64,000 bases of DNA from Candidatus Sulfotelmatobacter sp. Its GTDB lineage: Bacteria > Acidobacteriota > Terriglobia > Terriglobales > Acidobacteriaceae. The stretch lies in assembly GCA_025462865.1 (NCBI GenBank), contig JAOAPI010000171.1, positions 62,001 to 126,000 on the forward strand, in the 5' to 3' direction. Shown here piece after piece: positions 33,535 to 41,257 of the stretch (positions within the stretch are counted from its first letter, which is position 1; every line of letters begins with the position of its first letter). Under the pieces are notes generated by a model that had not been told where the DNA came from, made no database searches, and worked only from the letters and a program-made list of their open reading frames with translations. A program made the position numbers and the translations under genes.

Positions 33535-33604
33535 TTGCATTAGTCTTCCAAAACGGCGGAAGCCGACGGACAGTGCGTCCGGGAGTCTCCGCGCGAGATC
33601 CCTC

Positions 33605-33626
33605 ACCCGGCTGAAGTACGCCGGGT
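33605..33626. repeat. Palindromic intergenic element
   Basis: ACCCGGC-tgaagtac-GCCGGGT, followed by ttcgggatgac, in the 163-bp gap between two convergent genes. Probably a dispersed repeat; it might also act as a weak terminator. Confidence 0.5.
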
Positions 33627-33697
33627 TTCGGGATGACGCCTTCTGAATGAGGTTCGGGAACTCACATACAACCAGCTTGGTCACAGTCAAAGAAACT

Positions 33698-34270
33698 TCA
33701 CTGCGGCGGTTCGCCGCTTGCATCCACCTCATTGCCGTAGGTCGTGGCGGTCGCGGGCGTGGCCTTGGTTTTCTTTGGCTTCTTGGTGGGGCGCAGTCTG
33801 CCGGCGCTGTAGTGGCCCTGTTTTTCGACGTCGTAGTTCTTGGGTAGGGCGGGGATCAGAGTTGTTCCGCCAGTCAACTGGCTGACGCGATTAAGGATAA
33901 TTTCGGCGCGTCCATCGTAAAGTTTTACGGCGCCATGGATCTCGATGACGTGACCAGCGAGCCGGCGAACGTCGCCCACATCTTTAAGGTCGGAAGGGAA
34001 GACCACGACGGTAAATGGGCAAGCCATTTCGTCTTCGCAGAAGTCCACGAAGTGCACGCCTTTGGCACCCACCTTCACACGAGACACTTTCCCGGTGATG
34101 CATTTGGTTTCGCCGACGTGCTGTCTGGCCTCGCCGATCGGAAGACAGTCGGAAGCGAGAGATCGAGCGGATGAAAGCAAGATGACCAGCGCCGCCAGCC
34201 ACAAGGCCGCACTTCGTCCGACCGAGAAACCGGCAGTGTGGAGTCGCACCGCGCCTAAGGTGGAGGGCAT
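33698..34270 (-). CDS. Secreted OB-fold-like protein
   Basis: 190 residues. Signal segment AALWLAALVILLSSARSLAS after a 20-residue polar leader. The mature part has IGEARQHVGETKCITGKVSRVKVGAKGVHFVDFC, FTVVVFPSDLKDVGDVRRLAGHVIEIHGAVKLYDGRAEIIL, matching the beta-barrel rhythm of nucleic-acid-binding OB folds in exported proteins. The C-terminal 40 residues are Lys/Pro/Thr-rich and disordered. Ligand unknown. Confidence 0.62.
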   Translation of the reverse strand: MPSTLGAVRLHTAGFSVGRSAALWLAALVILLSSARSLASDCLPIGEARQHVGETKCITGKVSRVKVGAKGVHFVDFCEDEMACPFTVVVFPSDLKDVGDVRRLAGHVIEIHGAVKLYDGRAEIILNRVSQLTGGTTLIPALPKNYDVEKQGHYSAGRLRPTKKPKKTKATPATATTYGNEVDASGEPPQ

Positions 34271-34364
34271 AAGAAAGTCACGCGACTACGAAGCGATTCT
34301 ATGGCGCAACAATCACGAACGGAAGACACAGGGGAGAAAAAAGGAGGTAGTTTCCCGGAATGGA

Positions 34365-34405
34365 CCTGAAGAGAAAAGAAGAAAGGGCCGGACCAAGTCC
34401 AGCCC
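34365..34405 (-). terminator. Rho-independent terminator of the rsbW-rsbV unit
   Basis: On the minus strand: GGGCTGGAC-ttg-GTCCGGCCC (34405-34385, one mismatch) followed by a T/C-rich tract tttcttcttttc. It lies 38 bp downstream of the STAS gene stop. Confidence 0.75.
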
Positions 34406-34442
34406 TCGCGAAGCTCGCCTGAGAATTATCTAGAACCAACTC

Positions 34443-34787
34443 CTATTTGAAAGCCTTGACCGCCGCCGCCTCATCATCCTTCACATCGAAGACTGTGTAG
34501 AGCTTGGTGATCTGAAGCAGGTCGTGCACCTTTTTTGTGAGATGCAGCAGTTTGAGTTCGCCGCCCTGATTTTTGGTAGTGGTGAAGGCGCTGACCAGCT
34601 CGCCGATGCCCGAGCTGTCGATGTAGTTGACCTCGGCGAGGTTCAAGATAATCTTTTTGTTGCCCTTGGCGAGCAGGTCGCGTACGGTGTCGCGCATGGT
34701 GACGCTGCCTTCGCCGAGAGTGATGCGGCCGCTGCAGTCCACAATGGTGACTCCGTCCACCTGCCGAGTGCTAAGTTTCATGCTCAC
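34443..34787 (-). CDS. Anti-sigma-factor antagonist, STAS domain (RsbV/SpoIIAA-like)
   Basis: 114 residues, STAS domain throughout. The phospho-acceptor serine is expected at S58 in YIDSSGIGEL; LHLTKKVHDLLQITKLYTVF closes the fold. GTG 34787 is preferred: AGGAGG lies 7 bp upstream and the GTG overlaps the stop of the upstream kinase gene (GTGA). Unphosphorylated it should bind the anti-sigma kinase and free a sigma factor. No sigma factor or phosphatase gene is adjacent. Confidence 0.9.
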   Translation of the reverse strand: MSMKLSTRQVDGVTIVDCSGRITLGEGSVTMRDTVRDLLAKGNKKIILNLAEVNYIDSSGIGELVSAFTTTKNQGGELKLLHLTKKVHDLLQITKLYTVFDVKDDEAAAVKAFK

Positions 34788-35227
34788 TGAGACCCCTCCT
34801 TGCCGCCCCCGGATGGCCCGCGGACGTGCTTGATCAATTTCACTTCTGTCCCTGTCTGAGACGGGCGGATTTCCACCACGTCCATGAAGGAACGCATAAG
34901 AAAAATTCCGCGTCCCGAAGTCTTAAGCAGGTTTTCCGGCGCCAACGGATTAGGAATATTGCCCAAGTCGATGCCTTTGCCCTGATCCCGAATGGTGATG
35001 ACAAGGTCCTCAGAAGTGCGCTCGAAAGCCAGGACCACTTTCTTGTCCGGAGAATACGCGTTGCCGTGAAGCACCGCATTCACCGCGCCCTCGCGCACCG
35101 CCATGGAGATCTGCATCACCTCGTCTTCTGCAAAGCCTAACTCTGTCGCAATGCGGGTGGCTTTCTCTTCCGCATGGTCCACAGTGTCTAGAGTGGAATC
35201 GAGCGTGTAGGAGACAGTCTGCTCCAT
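34784..35227 (-). CDS. Anti-sigma regulatory serine kinase (RsbW-like)
   Basis: 147 residues of the GHKL ATPase fold: VREGAVNAVLHGNAYSPDKKV (N box), VITIRDQGKGIDLGNIPNPLAPENLLKTSGRGIFLMRSFMD (G1 and G2 boxes). It phosphorylates the STAS partner encoded just downstream and sequesters a sigma factor. The C-terminal tail is Gly-rich. The two genes overlap and share a terminator. Confidence 0.88.
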   Translation of the reverse strand: MEQTVSYTLDSTLDTVDHAEEKATRIATELGFAEDEVMQISMAVREGAVNAVLHGNAYSPDKKVVLAFERTSEDLVITIRDQGKGIDLGNIPNPLAPENLLKTSGRGIFLMRSFMDVVEIRPSQTGTEVKLIKHVRGPSGGGKEGSQ

Positions 35228-35385
35228 GGCCGGTAAATACTATCTTAGACCCGCACCTGTCCTCTGGAATGCCCGGTAGGGGCTCGCCGCAAGCCTGCAA
35301 TCGACGATGCGGTAGTTTGCCTGTGAGAGCGGGGAATTGTCAACGCGGGCAACGGAACCTGGCGATTGTCGCCCTGTCTGCTGGG

Positions 35386-35391
35386 TATAAT
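35386..35391 (+). promoter_or_regulatory. Consensus -10 box
   Basis: A perfect TATAAT lies 8 bp upstream of the likely GTG start (35400) of a small membrane protein. No good -35 at 17 bp spacing. The expected transcription start falls at or next to the start codon, so the mRNA could be leaderless. Confidence 0.45.
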
Positions 35392-35399
35392 TGCACGAC

Positions 35400-35720
35400 G
35401 TGAGTTCAGCGCTCAGAGCTCGAATCAAGCATTTTCTGAAGAGATTAATCGTCGTTGGGATCTCGTTGATGTTGGGCGTTGCACTATTGGCTTACATCGG
35501 GGATTATCTTTTATACCGCTATCGAATCGCAACGAATCGCCAGCCCTTCGGAGAAGTTACGGTTTACCGCTACGATGCGGTGCTGCAGAAAAGTGGCAAG
35601 ACCCAATATATTTTCAATCCGCCCCAGGCGGAGACATGCGTCCAATCGCTGTTTCCGCATGCCGGGTTCACGCCCTGCTGGTATCTGCGGCGGCATAACC
35701 AACCACGCACCAACATTTGA
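35400..35720 (+). CDS. Small single-pass membrane protein of unknown function
   Basis: About 106 residues from GTG 35400 (a TTG at 35391 inside the -10 box is less likely). A basic N-terminus (RARIKHFLKRL) precedes one membrane helix (VVGISLMLGVALLAYIGDYLL). The exported part has GEVTVYRYDAVLQKSGKTQYIF and two cysteines (ETCVQSLFPHAG, PCWYLRR) that could form a disulfide. No family recognised. It diverges from the RsbW-like gene. Confidence 0.6.
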   Translation: MSSALRARIKHFLKRLIVVGISLMLGVALLAYIGDYLLYRYRIATNRQPFGEVTVYRYDAVLQKSGKTQYIFNPPQAETCVQSLFPHAGFTPCWYLRRHNQPRTNI

Positions 35721-35726
35721 AAGGCT

Positions 35727-36893
35727 TTACGGAATGTTCAGAGAATAAATAACTCCGTTGAGTGATCCATCATAGCCGGCACACCATACCCTGTATCCGG
35801 GATTCGTTGGTTGCTTGGCACAGGCGTCCATCTCAGCATTGGTTGTGACGTCCACCGACCAGGTTTTGCCGCCGTTATTGGTGAAATAAATTCCGCCCAC
35901 GCCGCTGTACAGATTTCCCCCTGCGGCCCAGCCGCTTTTGGCGGTGAGAAATAGTATTTCGCGAATTGGCCAGGGACCATCCAGCGTGCGACCACTCCAT
36001 GTCTTTCCACCATTTGCGGTCACGTGAATCCAACCTTCTACATTCGGACTAATCTCTCCACCGCCGACCCAGCCATAAGTATCGTTCAAAAAGAAGACTG
36101 GACCATCGAAGACGGAATCGATGGAATGTCCGCAACTCCAGCTGGCGCCTGCATTCGGGCTTTTGCAGAAATGGACACCGGAAGCCCGGGCGTGCAAGTT
36201 GGGGAGCAAGCTGAATTGAAGGCCGAACCAGCCGCCGGAAGGATCATCAACAGTCGAAGCCCAGTCCGCGGCGGTCGCGCCGCCAGTCTTCGTGTATTGC
36301 GCGAGATTGCCGGAAGAGTTGCCAAACAAATCCAGAATCAGACCGTCATTAGAATTGGGGAAACGCACGCGCTGTCCCCAGCTGACACTGGAGGTAACGA
36401 TGTCGGCGCTCCAGGTTTGGCCGCCATCGTAGGTCCAGCGAATGATTCCAGTTCCTGCGGAATCGTTGAAGCCCGAGATCACCACCTTATCCGCCGTCAG
36501 TGCCGAGACCCCGTAAAAGTAATAGGGAAAGCCAAGATTCAGAATTTCGCTCCAACTGGCCCCGCCGTCGCTGGTCTTCCAGACCTGGCCGAGCTCTGCC
36601 GCTGCATAGCCAATTGTCGGCGAAGCGAAGGAGAGATCATGAATGATCGCGTTCGGCAACGTTGCCTGGAGCTGCCAGTTATGCGCGGAAGGGCCCGCGA
36701 CTTGCGGCTGTGCTACTGGCGCTGCGGCAATCACTGGCCGTTCAGCGGAGAGTGAGTGGCTCGACGGCCATGCCTGAATGGGCACGTTTCCGGAAACATG
36801 ATGCGCGAGCGGAGCAGAATCCTGCGCGGCTAAAAAGACAGGCAGAATAATCATCAGGGCAGAAATGAAGGCTGAAGAGTGAACGAATTTCAA
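35727..36893 (-). CDS. Secreted BNR/YCF48-like beta-propeller protein
   Basis: 388 residues with signal peptide (ALMIILPVFLAA). At least four Asp-box/YCF48-like blades: VWKTSDGGASWSEI, RWTYDGGQTWSADI, HVTANGGKTWSGR and YFTNNGGKTWSVDV, with intervening IGYAAAELGQ and YGWVGGGE motifs. Likely extracytoplasmic. No catalytic residues recognised. Convergent with the small membrane gene, 6 bp apart. Confidence 0.8.
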   Translation of the reverse strand: MKFVHSSAFISALMIILPVFLAAQDSAPLAHHVSGNVPIQAWPSSHSLSAERPVIAAAPVAQPQVAGPSAHNWQLQATLPNAIIHDLSFASPTIGYAAAELGQVWKTSDGGASWSEILNLGFPYYFYGVSALTADKVVISGFNDSAGTGIIRWTYDGGQTWSADIVTSSVSWGQRVRFPNSNDGLILDLFGNSSGNLAQYTKTGGATAADWASTVDDPSGGWFGLQFSLLPNLHARASGVHFCKSPNAGASWSCGHSIDSVFDGPVFFLNDTYGWVGGGEISPNVEGWIHVTANGGKTWSGRTLDGPWPIREILFLTAKSGWAAGGNLYSGVGGIYFTNNGGKTWSVDVTTNAEMDACAKQPTNPGYRVWCAGYDGSLNGVIYSLNIP

Positions 36894-37049
36894 GAGAATC
36901 CTCCGGCGGGATATTACGATGCGGCCATGCTACCACGGACAGCGCGGGAAGTAGTGAGCGAATGTAAATCTTTGCAGGGGTGGCAACCTTTGCTGGGCTA
37001 GAATGGCGTGCGGTGCCGATTGCAGGGAACTGAACTCACGAGGAATCCC

Positions 37050-38528
37050 ATGAATCACAGGCGTTTCGTTTCCGAGAAGTTGATCCTTATCGCGGTAACG
37101 TTGGCATTGGTTTCGTCGTTGTGTGCGGCGGGAGTGCAAGAGACTGGTTCGACTGCTTCCGACCCACGGCTGCAAAAGGGATATCGTTTTCAGCAGGGCG
37201 GTTGGACGTACGTTCATCTGGAAGGCTCGCCCTCTGAGATTGGCTTCCAGCATGGCTACTTGCTCGCTTCTGAAATTGCAGACGCGGTGGAAGCGATTAA
37301 GCTTTTCGACACGCACCAGACGCATCGCGATTGGGAATTTTTTCGCAAGACCGCGCGCGAAATGCTTTGGCCGCACATTGATGTTGAATATCAACAAGAA
37401 CTGCAGGGCATTGCCGACGGAGTCAAAGCCCACGGCGTCGACCTGGACGTGTATGACATTGTCGCGCTGAATGCGTTCGAAGAAGTTCCGGACTACTACC
37501 TGCCCTGGCTGAATAAACGCGAGAAGCAAGCGAAGGCCCCCAAGCTTGCAGCTCCAGGCAACTGCAGCGCGTTTATTGCCACTGGCGCTTATACCAAAGA
37601 TCATCAGATCGTCATCGCGCACAATAATTGGACCAGTTATCTCGCGGGCGAGCGCTGGGTAGTCATCTTCGATATCGTCCCGCAAAACGGCGAGCGCATT
37701 CTGATGGATGGATTTCCTGGACTGATCACCAGCGACGATGATTTCGGCGTGAACGCGGCGGGAATCATGATTACGGAAACTACCATCACGCAATTCGAAG
37801 GCTGGGACCCGAATGGCAAGCCGGAGTTCATGCGCTCGCGCAAGGCCCTGCAGTATGCGAAGAGCATCGACGACTACGTGCGCATTATCAAAGAAGGGAA
37901 TAACGGCGGGTACGCAAACGATTGGATGATCGGAGACCGGAAGACGGGAGAGATTGCATATCTCGAACTCGGTTTGAAGAATACTCCGCTGTGGCGAACG
38001 AAGGATGGGTATTTCGTCAGTTCGAATTTTGCCCGTGATCCAAAACTTATTAAGGAAGAGACGAGCGGCTTCGATCCGAAGGATGCGTCGTCATCGCCGA
38101 ATGCGCGCCACGTGCGCTGGGAAGAACTCATGAAGCAGGCGAAGGGCAAGATTGACGTGACCATGGCCGAAGCTTTCTTGTCAGACCATGTTGACAGCTT
38201 CGAGAAGGGGGCATCATCCAGCGTCGAGAAGGCCCAGGCGAACGAGCGCTCGCTCTGCGGTCACGTCGACGTGTCTGCGCGTGGGATAAAAGAGTGGGGA
38301 TGGGATGCCTACAATCCGGGGGGCGCGGTGCAAGGCAAAGCCAGCGACAGCAAGATGGCGGCGAATATGAGTTTCGTGGCCCGTGCAGGGCATCCCTGTG
38401 GCGCTGACTTTCTGGCAGCGGATTTTCTCGATCATCATCCGGAGTTCTCCTGGCAAAAACCGCTGCTGCGCGACATGAAAGCCGGACCGTGGACGACATT
38501 TCGTTCCGGGCAGAAGACAGGCGAATAA
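37050..38528 (+). CDS. Secreted C45-type Ntn-hydrolase or phospholipase-B-like acyltransferase
   Basis: 492 residues from ATG 37050, with AGGA 7 bp upstream. Signal peptide ILIAVTLALVSSLCAAG. The likely autocatalytic nucleophile is C172 in PGNCSAFIATG, preceded by GIADGVKAHGVDLDVYDIVALNAFEE and followed by IVIAHNNWTSY and GLITSDDDFGVNAAGIMITETTI. This matches the C45/acyl-CoA:6-APA-acyltransferase fold and related phospholipase B-like proteins. Substrate unknown. A long frame opens upstream at 37008 but lacks support. Confidence 0.75.
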   Translation: MNHRRFVSEKLILIAVTLALVSSLCAAGVQETGSTASDPRLQKGYRFQQGGWTYVHLEGSPSEIGFQHGYLLASEIADAVEAIKLFDTHQTHRDWEFFRKTAREMLWPHIDVEYQQELQGIADGVKAHGVDLDVYDIVALNAFEEVPDYYLPWLNKREKQAKAPKLAAPGNCSAFIATGAYTKDHQIVIAHNNWTSYLAGERWVVIFDIVPQNGERILMDGFPGLITSDDDFGVNAAGIMITETTITQFEGWDPNGKPEFMRSRKALQYAKSIDDYVRIIKEGNNGGYANDWMIGDRKTGEIAYLELGLKNTPLWRTKDGYFVSSNFARDPKLIKEETSGFDPKDASSSPNARHVRWEELMKQAKGKIDVTMAEAFLSDHVDSFEKGASSSVEKAQANERSLCGHVDVSARGIKEWGWDAYNPGGAVQGKASDSKMAANMSFVARAGHPCGADFLAADFLDHHPEFSWQKPLLRDMKAGPWTTFRSGQKTGE

Positions 38529-38560
38529 CCTACCGCGAGTTATCGAGGAACAAGTCCATA

Positions 38561-38609
38561 CCGTTGCGTCAAATATCGTCTTGACAATAGTCGTTACAAC
38601 GTATATTAT
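38561..38609 (+). promoter_or_regulatory. marR promoter with operator-like repeats
   Basis: -35 TTGACA 38581-38586 and -10 TATTAT 38604-38609, spacer 17: a near-consensus promoter. The segment 38561-38585 matches 39101-39125 upstream of yceI at 19 of 25 positions. A reversed GTTGTAACGA half-site lies between the boxes (38591-38600). The transcription start should fall about 3 bp before the ATG. Confidence 0.68.
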
Positions 38610-38618
38610 TGTTGAAGT

Positions 38619-39083
38619 ATGAAAAGGATTCACTCAGCCCGAAGCCAGCAACGGCGCGTCGGCTCGCCAGAAGAAGCTGCGTTCCTGGAACTTTTGCGGA
38701 CGACCGACATGCTGTCCCGCGGACTGATCACGGTTCTGAAGACTAAGGATCTTTCATCCACACAGTACAACGTGCTGCGCATCCTCCGCGGGGCGCGCGA
38801 AGGCCTACCCTGTGGCGAGATTGCCAACCGCATGATCACGCGGGATCCGGACATTACGCGGCTTCTCGACCGCATGGAAAAGCGCGGCCTTATCTCGCGC
38901 TGCCGGGAAGCCAAGGATCGGCGAATGGTGATGGTGAGCATTACGCCAGAGGGACTAAAAGTGCTCGCCCATCTCGATGAGCCGGTGCAGGACGCCCATC
39001 GGCAACAACTAGGGCACCTTGGGCGGGAGCGCCTGAGGGCCCTGACCGAGCTCTTATCCATTTCCCGCAGCCAGATCGGTTGA
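38619..39083 (+). CDS. MarR-family transcriptional regulator
   Basis: 154 residues with a winged helix: LSSTQYNVLRILRGAREGLPCGEIANRM, ITRDPDITRLLDRMEKRGLISRC, and the wing REAKDRRMVMVSITPEGL. N- and C-terminal helices form the dimer. It probably controls itself and the YceI-pirin genes downstream, because near-identical sites lie before both. MarR proteins typically sense phenolic or oxidising compounds; the ligand here is unknown. Confidence 0.88.
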   Translation: MKRIHSARSQQRRVGSPEEAAFLELLRTTDMLSRGLITVLKTKDLSSTQYNVLRILRGAREGLPCGEIANRMITRDPDITRLLDRMEKRGLISRCREAKDRRMVMVSITPEGLKVLAHLDEPVQDAHRQQLGHLGRERLRALTELLSISRSQIG

Positions 39084-39100
39084 TTTTACGGCTGTAATAT

Positions 39101-39125
39101 CTGTTGCAACGAATATCGTCGTAAC
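39101..39125 (+). promoter_or_regulatory. Operator-like palindrome upstream of yceI
   Basis: GTTGCAACGA-ata-TCGTCGTAAC at 39103-39125, arms matching at 8 of 10 positions. Shares 19 of 25 bases with 38561-38585. Likely MarR site. Confidence 0.62.
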
Positions 39126-39155
39126 GCATCTAAAGCAGGAGAAAGGACAACAAAC

Positions 39156-39725
39156 ATGAGTACACTCCCTACACCGCAAACCACAAACGCTACGGCAACT
39201 TCCACATGGAATATCGACCCGGCTCACTCCGTCGCCGAGTTCAAGGTTAAGCACATGATGATTTCCAACGTGAAGGGGCAATTCGCCAAAGTCTCAGGAG
39301 TATTGAGCCTCGACGAATCCGAACCAACGAGGTCCCATGTCGAGGCTGTGATCGACGCCGCTTCGATTGAAACGCGCGACCCCCAGCGCGATGCGCATTT
39401 GAAGAGCGCTGACTTCTTCCACGTCGAGAAGTTCCCGACGCTGTCTTTCAAGTCCGCGCGAATCACCCAGGTCCGTGATGGAGAACTGGCAGCAGAGGGC
39501 GATCTGACCATACGCGGCGTCACGCGGAAAGCAGTCTTTTCCGTAGAAGGCCCAACGCCACCTGCGAAAGATCCATGGGGAAATACCCGAGTAGCAGTAT
39601 CAGCGACCACGAAAATCAACCGCAAAGATTTCGGCCTCACGTGGAACACGGCGCTTGAGACCGGCGGCATTCTAGTCGGCGACGAAGTCACCATCACTCT
39701 GGACGTGCAGTTCGTGAAAGCTTGA
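39156..39725 (+). CDS. YceI-family lipocalin-like protein
   Basis: 189 residues. The YceI beta-barrel is recognised from WNIDPAHSVAEFKVKHMMISNVKGQF, DAASIETRDPQRDAHLKSADFFHVEKFPTLSFKS and LTIRGVTRKAVFSVEG, ending in WNTALETGGILVGDEVTITLDVQFVK. Family members bind polyisoprenoids. No signal peptide is visible, so this one is probably cytoplasmic. It lies between marR and the pirin gene on one strand. Confidence 0.92.
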   Translation: MSTLPTPQTTNATATSTWNIDPAHSVAEFKVKHMMISNVKGQFAKVSGVLSLDESEPTRSHVEAVIDAASIETRDPQRDAHLKSADFFHVEKFPTLSFKSARITQVRDGELAAEGDLTIRGVTRKAVFSVEGPTPPAKDPWGNTRVAVSATTKINRKDFGLTWNTALETGGILVGDEVTITLDVQFVKA

Positions 39726-39786
39726 AGTCTGGGAGCTGCCAGGAACGATCAAGCTACTAGCATCCTAGTGGTAGAAAGGGAAACGT

Positions 39787-40692
39787 ATGTCACTACGACC
39801 AGTTAAACAGATTATTCAAACGCAACCCACAATCGAGGGCGCCGGCGTCAAGCTGCAACGCGCTTTCGGCTTTGGCAAAACCAAGGACTTCGATCCGTTT
39901 CTGCTGCTGGATGATTTCCGCAATGAGAATCCCGCGGATTACCTTGCCGGATTTCCCTGGCATCCACACCGCGGAATCGAAACGATCACCTATGTGCTTG
40001 CCGGTTCAGTCGAGCACGGAGATAGTCTGGGCAACAAAGGCAAGATGACTGCAGGCGACGTGCAATGGATGACAGCCGGCAGCGGCATCATGCATCAGGA
40101 GATGCCTAAGGGCGATACGCAGGGCCGCATGCATGGCTTCCAGTTGTGGGCGAACCTGCCTGCATCATTGAAGATGACTGACCCGCGCTATCAGGACATT
40201 CCCGCGAGCGCGATCCCCGAGGTCACCGACGATGACGGTACTCATGTGCGCGTCATCTGCGGCGAGTTCTGGGGTAAGAAGGGTCCAGTGGAAGGAGTGG
40301 CGGCCGATCCGAATTATCTCGATATCTCGGTTGCCCCGGGCCAGCGTAAACGGCTCAAAGTCGAAACTACGCGCAACGCTTTTGCGTATGTGTTCGCGGG
40401 TTCAGGCACCTTCCGCGACGCCTCGAATCCCCGCGCGGTTCTGACGGAGCAAGCCGCGAGTCCGAACGCGGTTGCCAAGTACGACGTCAGCAATCATTCC
40501 CTGGTGCTCTTTGACCGCGGAGACGAGATCGTAGTGCAAGCGGGCGATGCTGGCATTCGATTCTTGCTGGTGTCGGGCAAACCGATCGAAGAACCGGTCG
40601 CATGGTACGGCCCGATCGTGATGAACACTCAGGAACAATTGCGAAAGGCGGTTGCGGAATTGCAAGATGGCAGTTTCATCAAGCACCGCTGA
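39787..40692 (+). CDS. Pirin-family bicupin protein
   Basis: 301 residues. The N-terminal cupin carries the metal ligands H59, H61, H103 and E105 (WHPHRGIETITYVL, GSGIMHQEMP). The C-terminal cupin includes FAYVFAGSGTFRD. Pirins act as quercetin dioxygenases or regulators; the catalytic set is complete. 61 bp after yceI, probably the same transcript. Confidence 0.9.
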   Translation: MSLRPVKQIIQTQPTIEGAGVKLQRAFGFGKTKDFDPFLLLDDFRNENPADYLAGFPWHPHRGIETITYVLAGSVEHGDSLGNKGKMTAGDVQWMTAGSGIMHQEMPKGDTQGRMHGFQLWANLPASLKMTDPRYQDIPASAIPEVTDDDGTHVRVICGEFWGKKGPVEGVAADPNYLDISVAPGQRKRLKVETTRNAFAYVFAGSGTFRDASNPRAVLTEQAASPNAVAKYDVSNHSLVLFDRGDEIVVQAGDAGIRFLLVSGKPIEEPVAWYGPIVMNTQEQLRKAVAELQDGSFIKHR

Positions 40693-40820
40693 AGGTCGCG
40701 TTGTGCAGGGTAAACAGCGCAACTCGCGCAGGAAATTGAGTCAGTGTCCCTCGAGCAGGTGGGCGAGGGAACATTCGACGCCCACAGCTTACCTGATAAA
40801 CTGAAATGAAATGGTGGCGC

Positions 40821-40910
40821 GGAGAGATGGCCGAGTGGCTGAAGGCGCGCGCCTCGAAAGCGTGTATACCTTTACGGGTATCGGGGGTTCGAATCCCTCT
40901 CTCTCCGCCA
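40821..40910 (+). tRNA. tRNA-Ser (anticodon CGA)
   Basis: Class II tRNA with a 7-bp acceptor (GGAGAGA with TCTCTCC), anticodon arm CGCGC-CTCGAAA-GCGTG giving anticodon CGA, a long variable arm (about 15 nt around tataccTTTACGGGTA), T arm GGGGGTTCGAATCCC, discriminator G and an encoded CCA (40908-40910). Confidence 0.96.
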
Positions 40911-41257
40911 TTACTTCTATCGGGTTGATGTTGAAGCACTCGTGTCTTGCCTTCCTCGGTTTGAATCCTGAATAACTGACGCAGACTTCCTCGCGAACTT
41001 TTCTCGAGCATTATTTTGTCGCCAGGTTTCTCGCGCACAGCTGCGCTTGCGGCCGAGTGACGATACGGTCCCGTATCGATGCCTGCTGAGCCCAGACACT
41101 TCCATTGCGCTTTGTCGCTGACCTTATTTGAAACCAACGAAAAAGAAAAATATTTTAATGTTTGTCGGAGGTAATTCGAAGTGCACATGAATGGAAATTA
41201 ATGTGTTTTAAGTTCTTGCTCTTGAGTTAAGCTCTCTGCGCACTGAAGGGAGCTCCC
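40911..41257. other. Non-coding gap after tRNA-Ser
   Basis: 347 bp. No gene is convincing. The last 80 bp become AT-rich (aaagaaaaatattttaatg, then taatgtgttttaag), which suits the promoter of the receptor gene at 41258. AAGGGAG at 41246-41252 is its ribosome-binding site. Confidence 0.5.

Noticed and set aside
40679-41188. A 169-codon minus-strand frame across the tRNA-Ser gene
   Set aside because: It is antisense to the tRNA; the peptide with GIRTPDTRKG is a well-known false gene produced by reading tRNA-Ser backwards.
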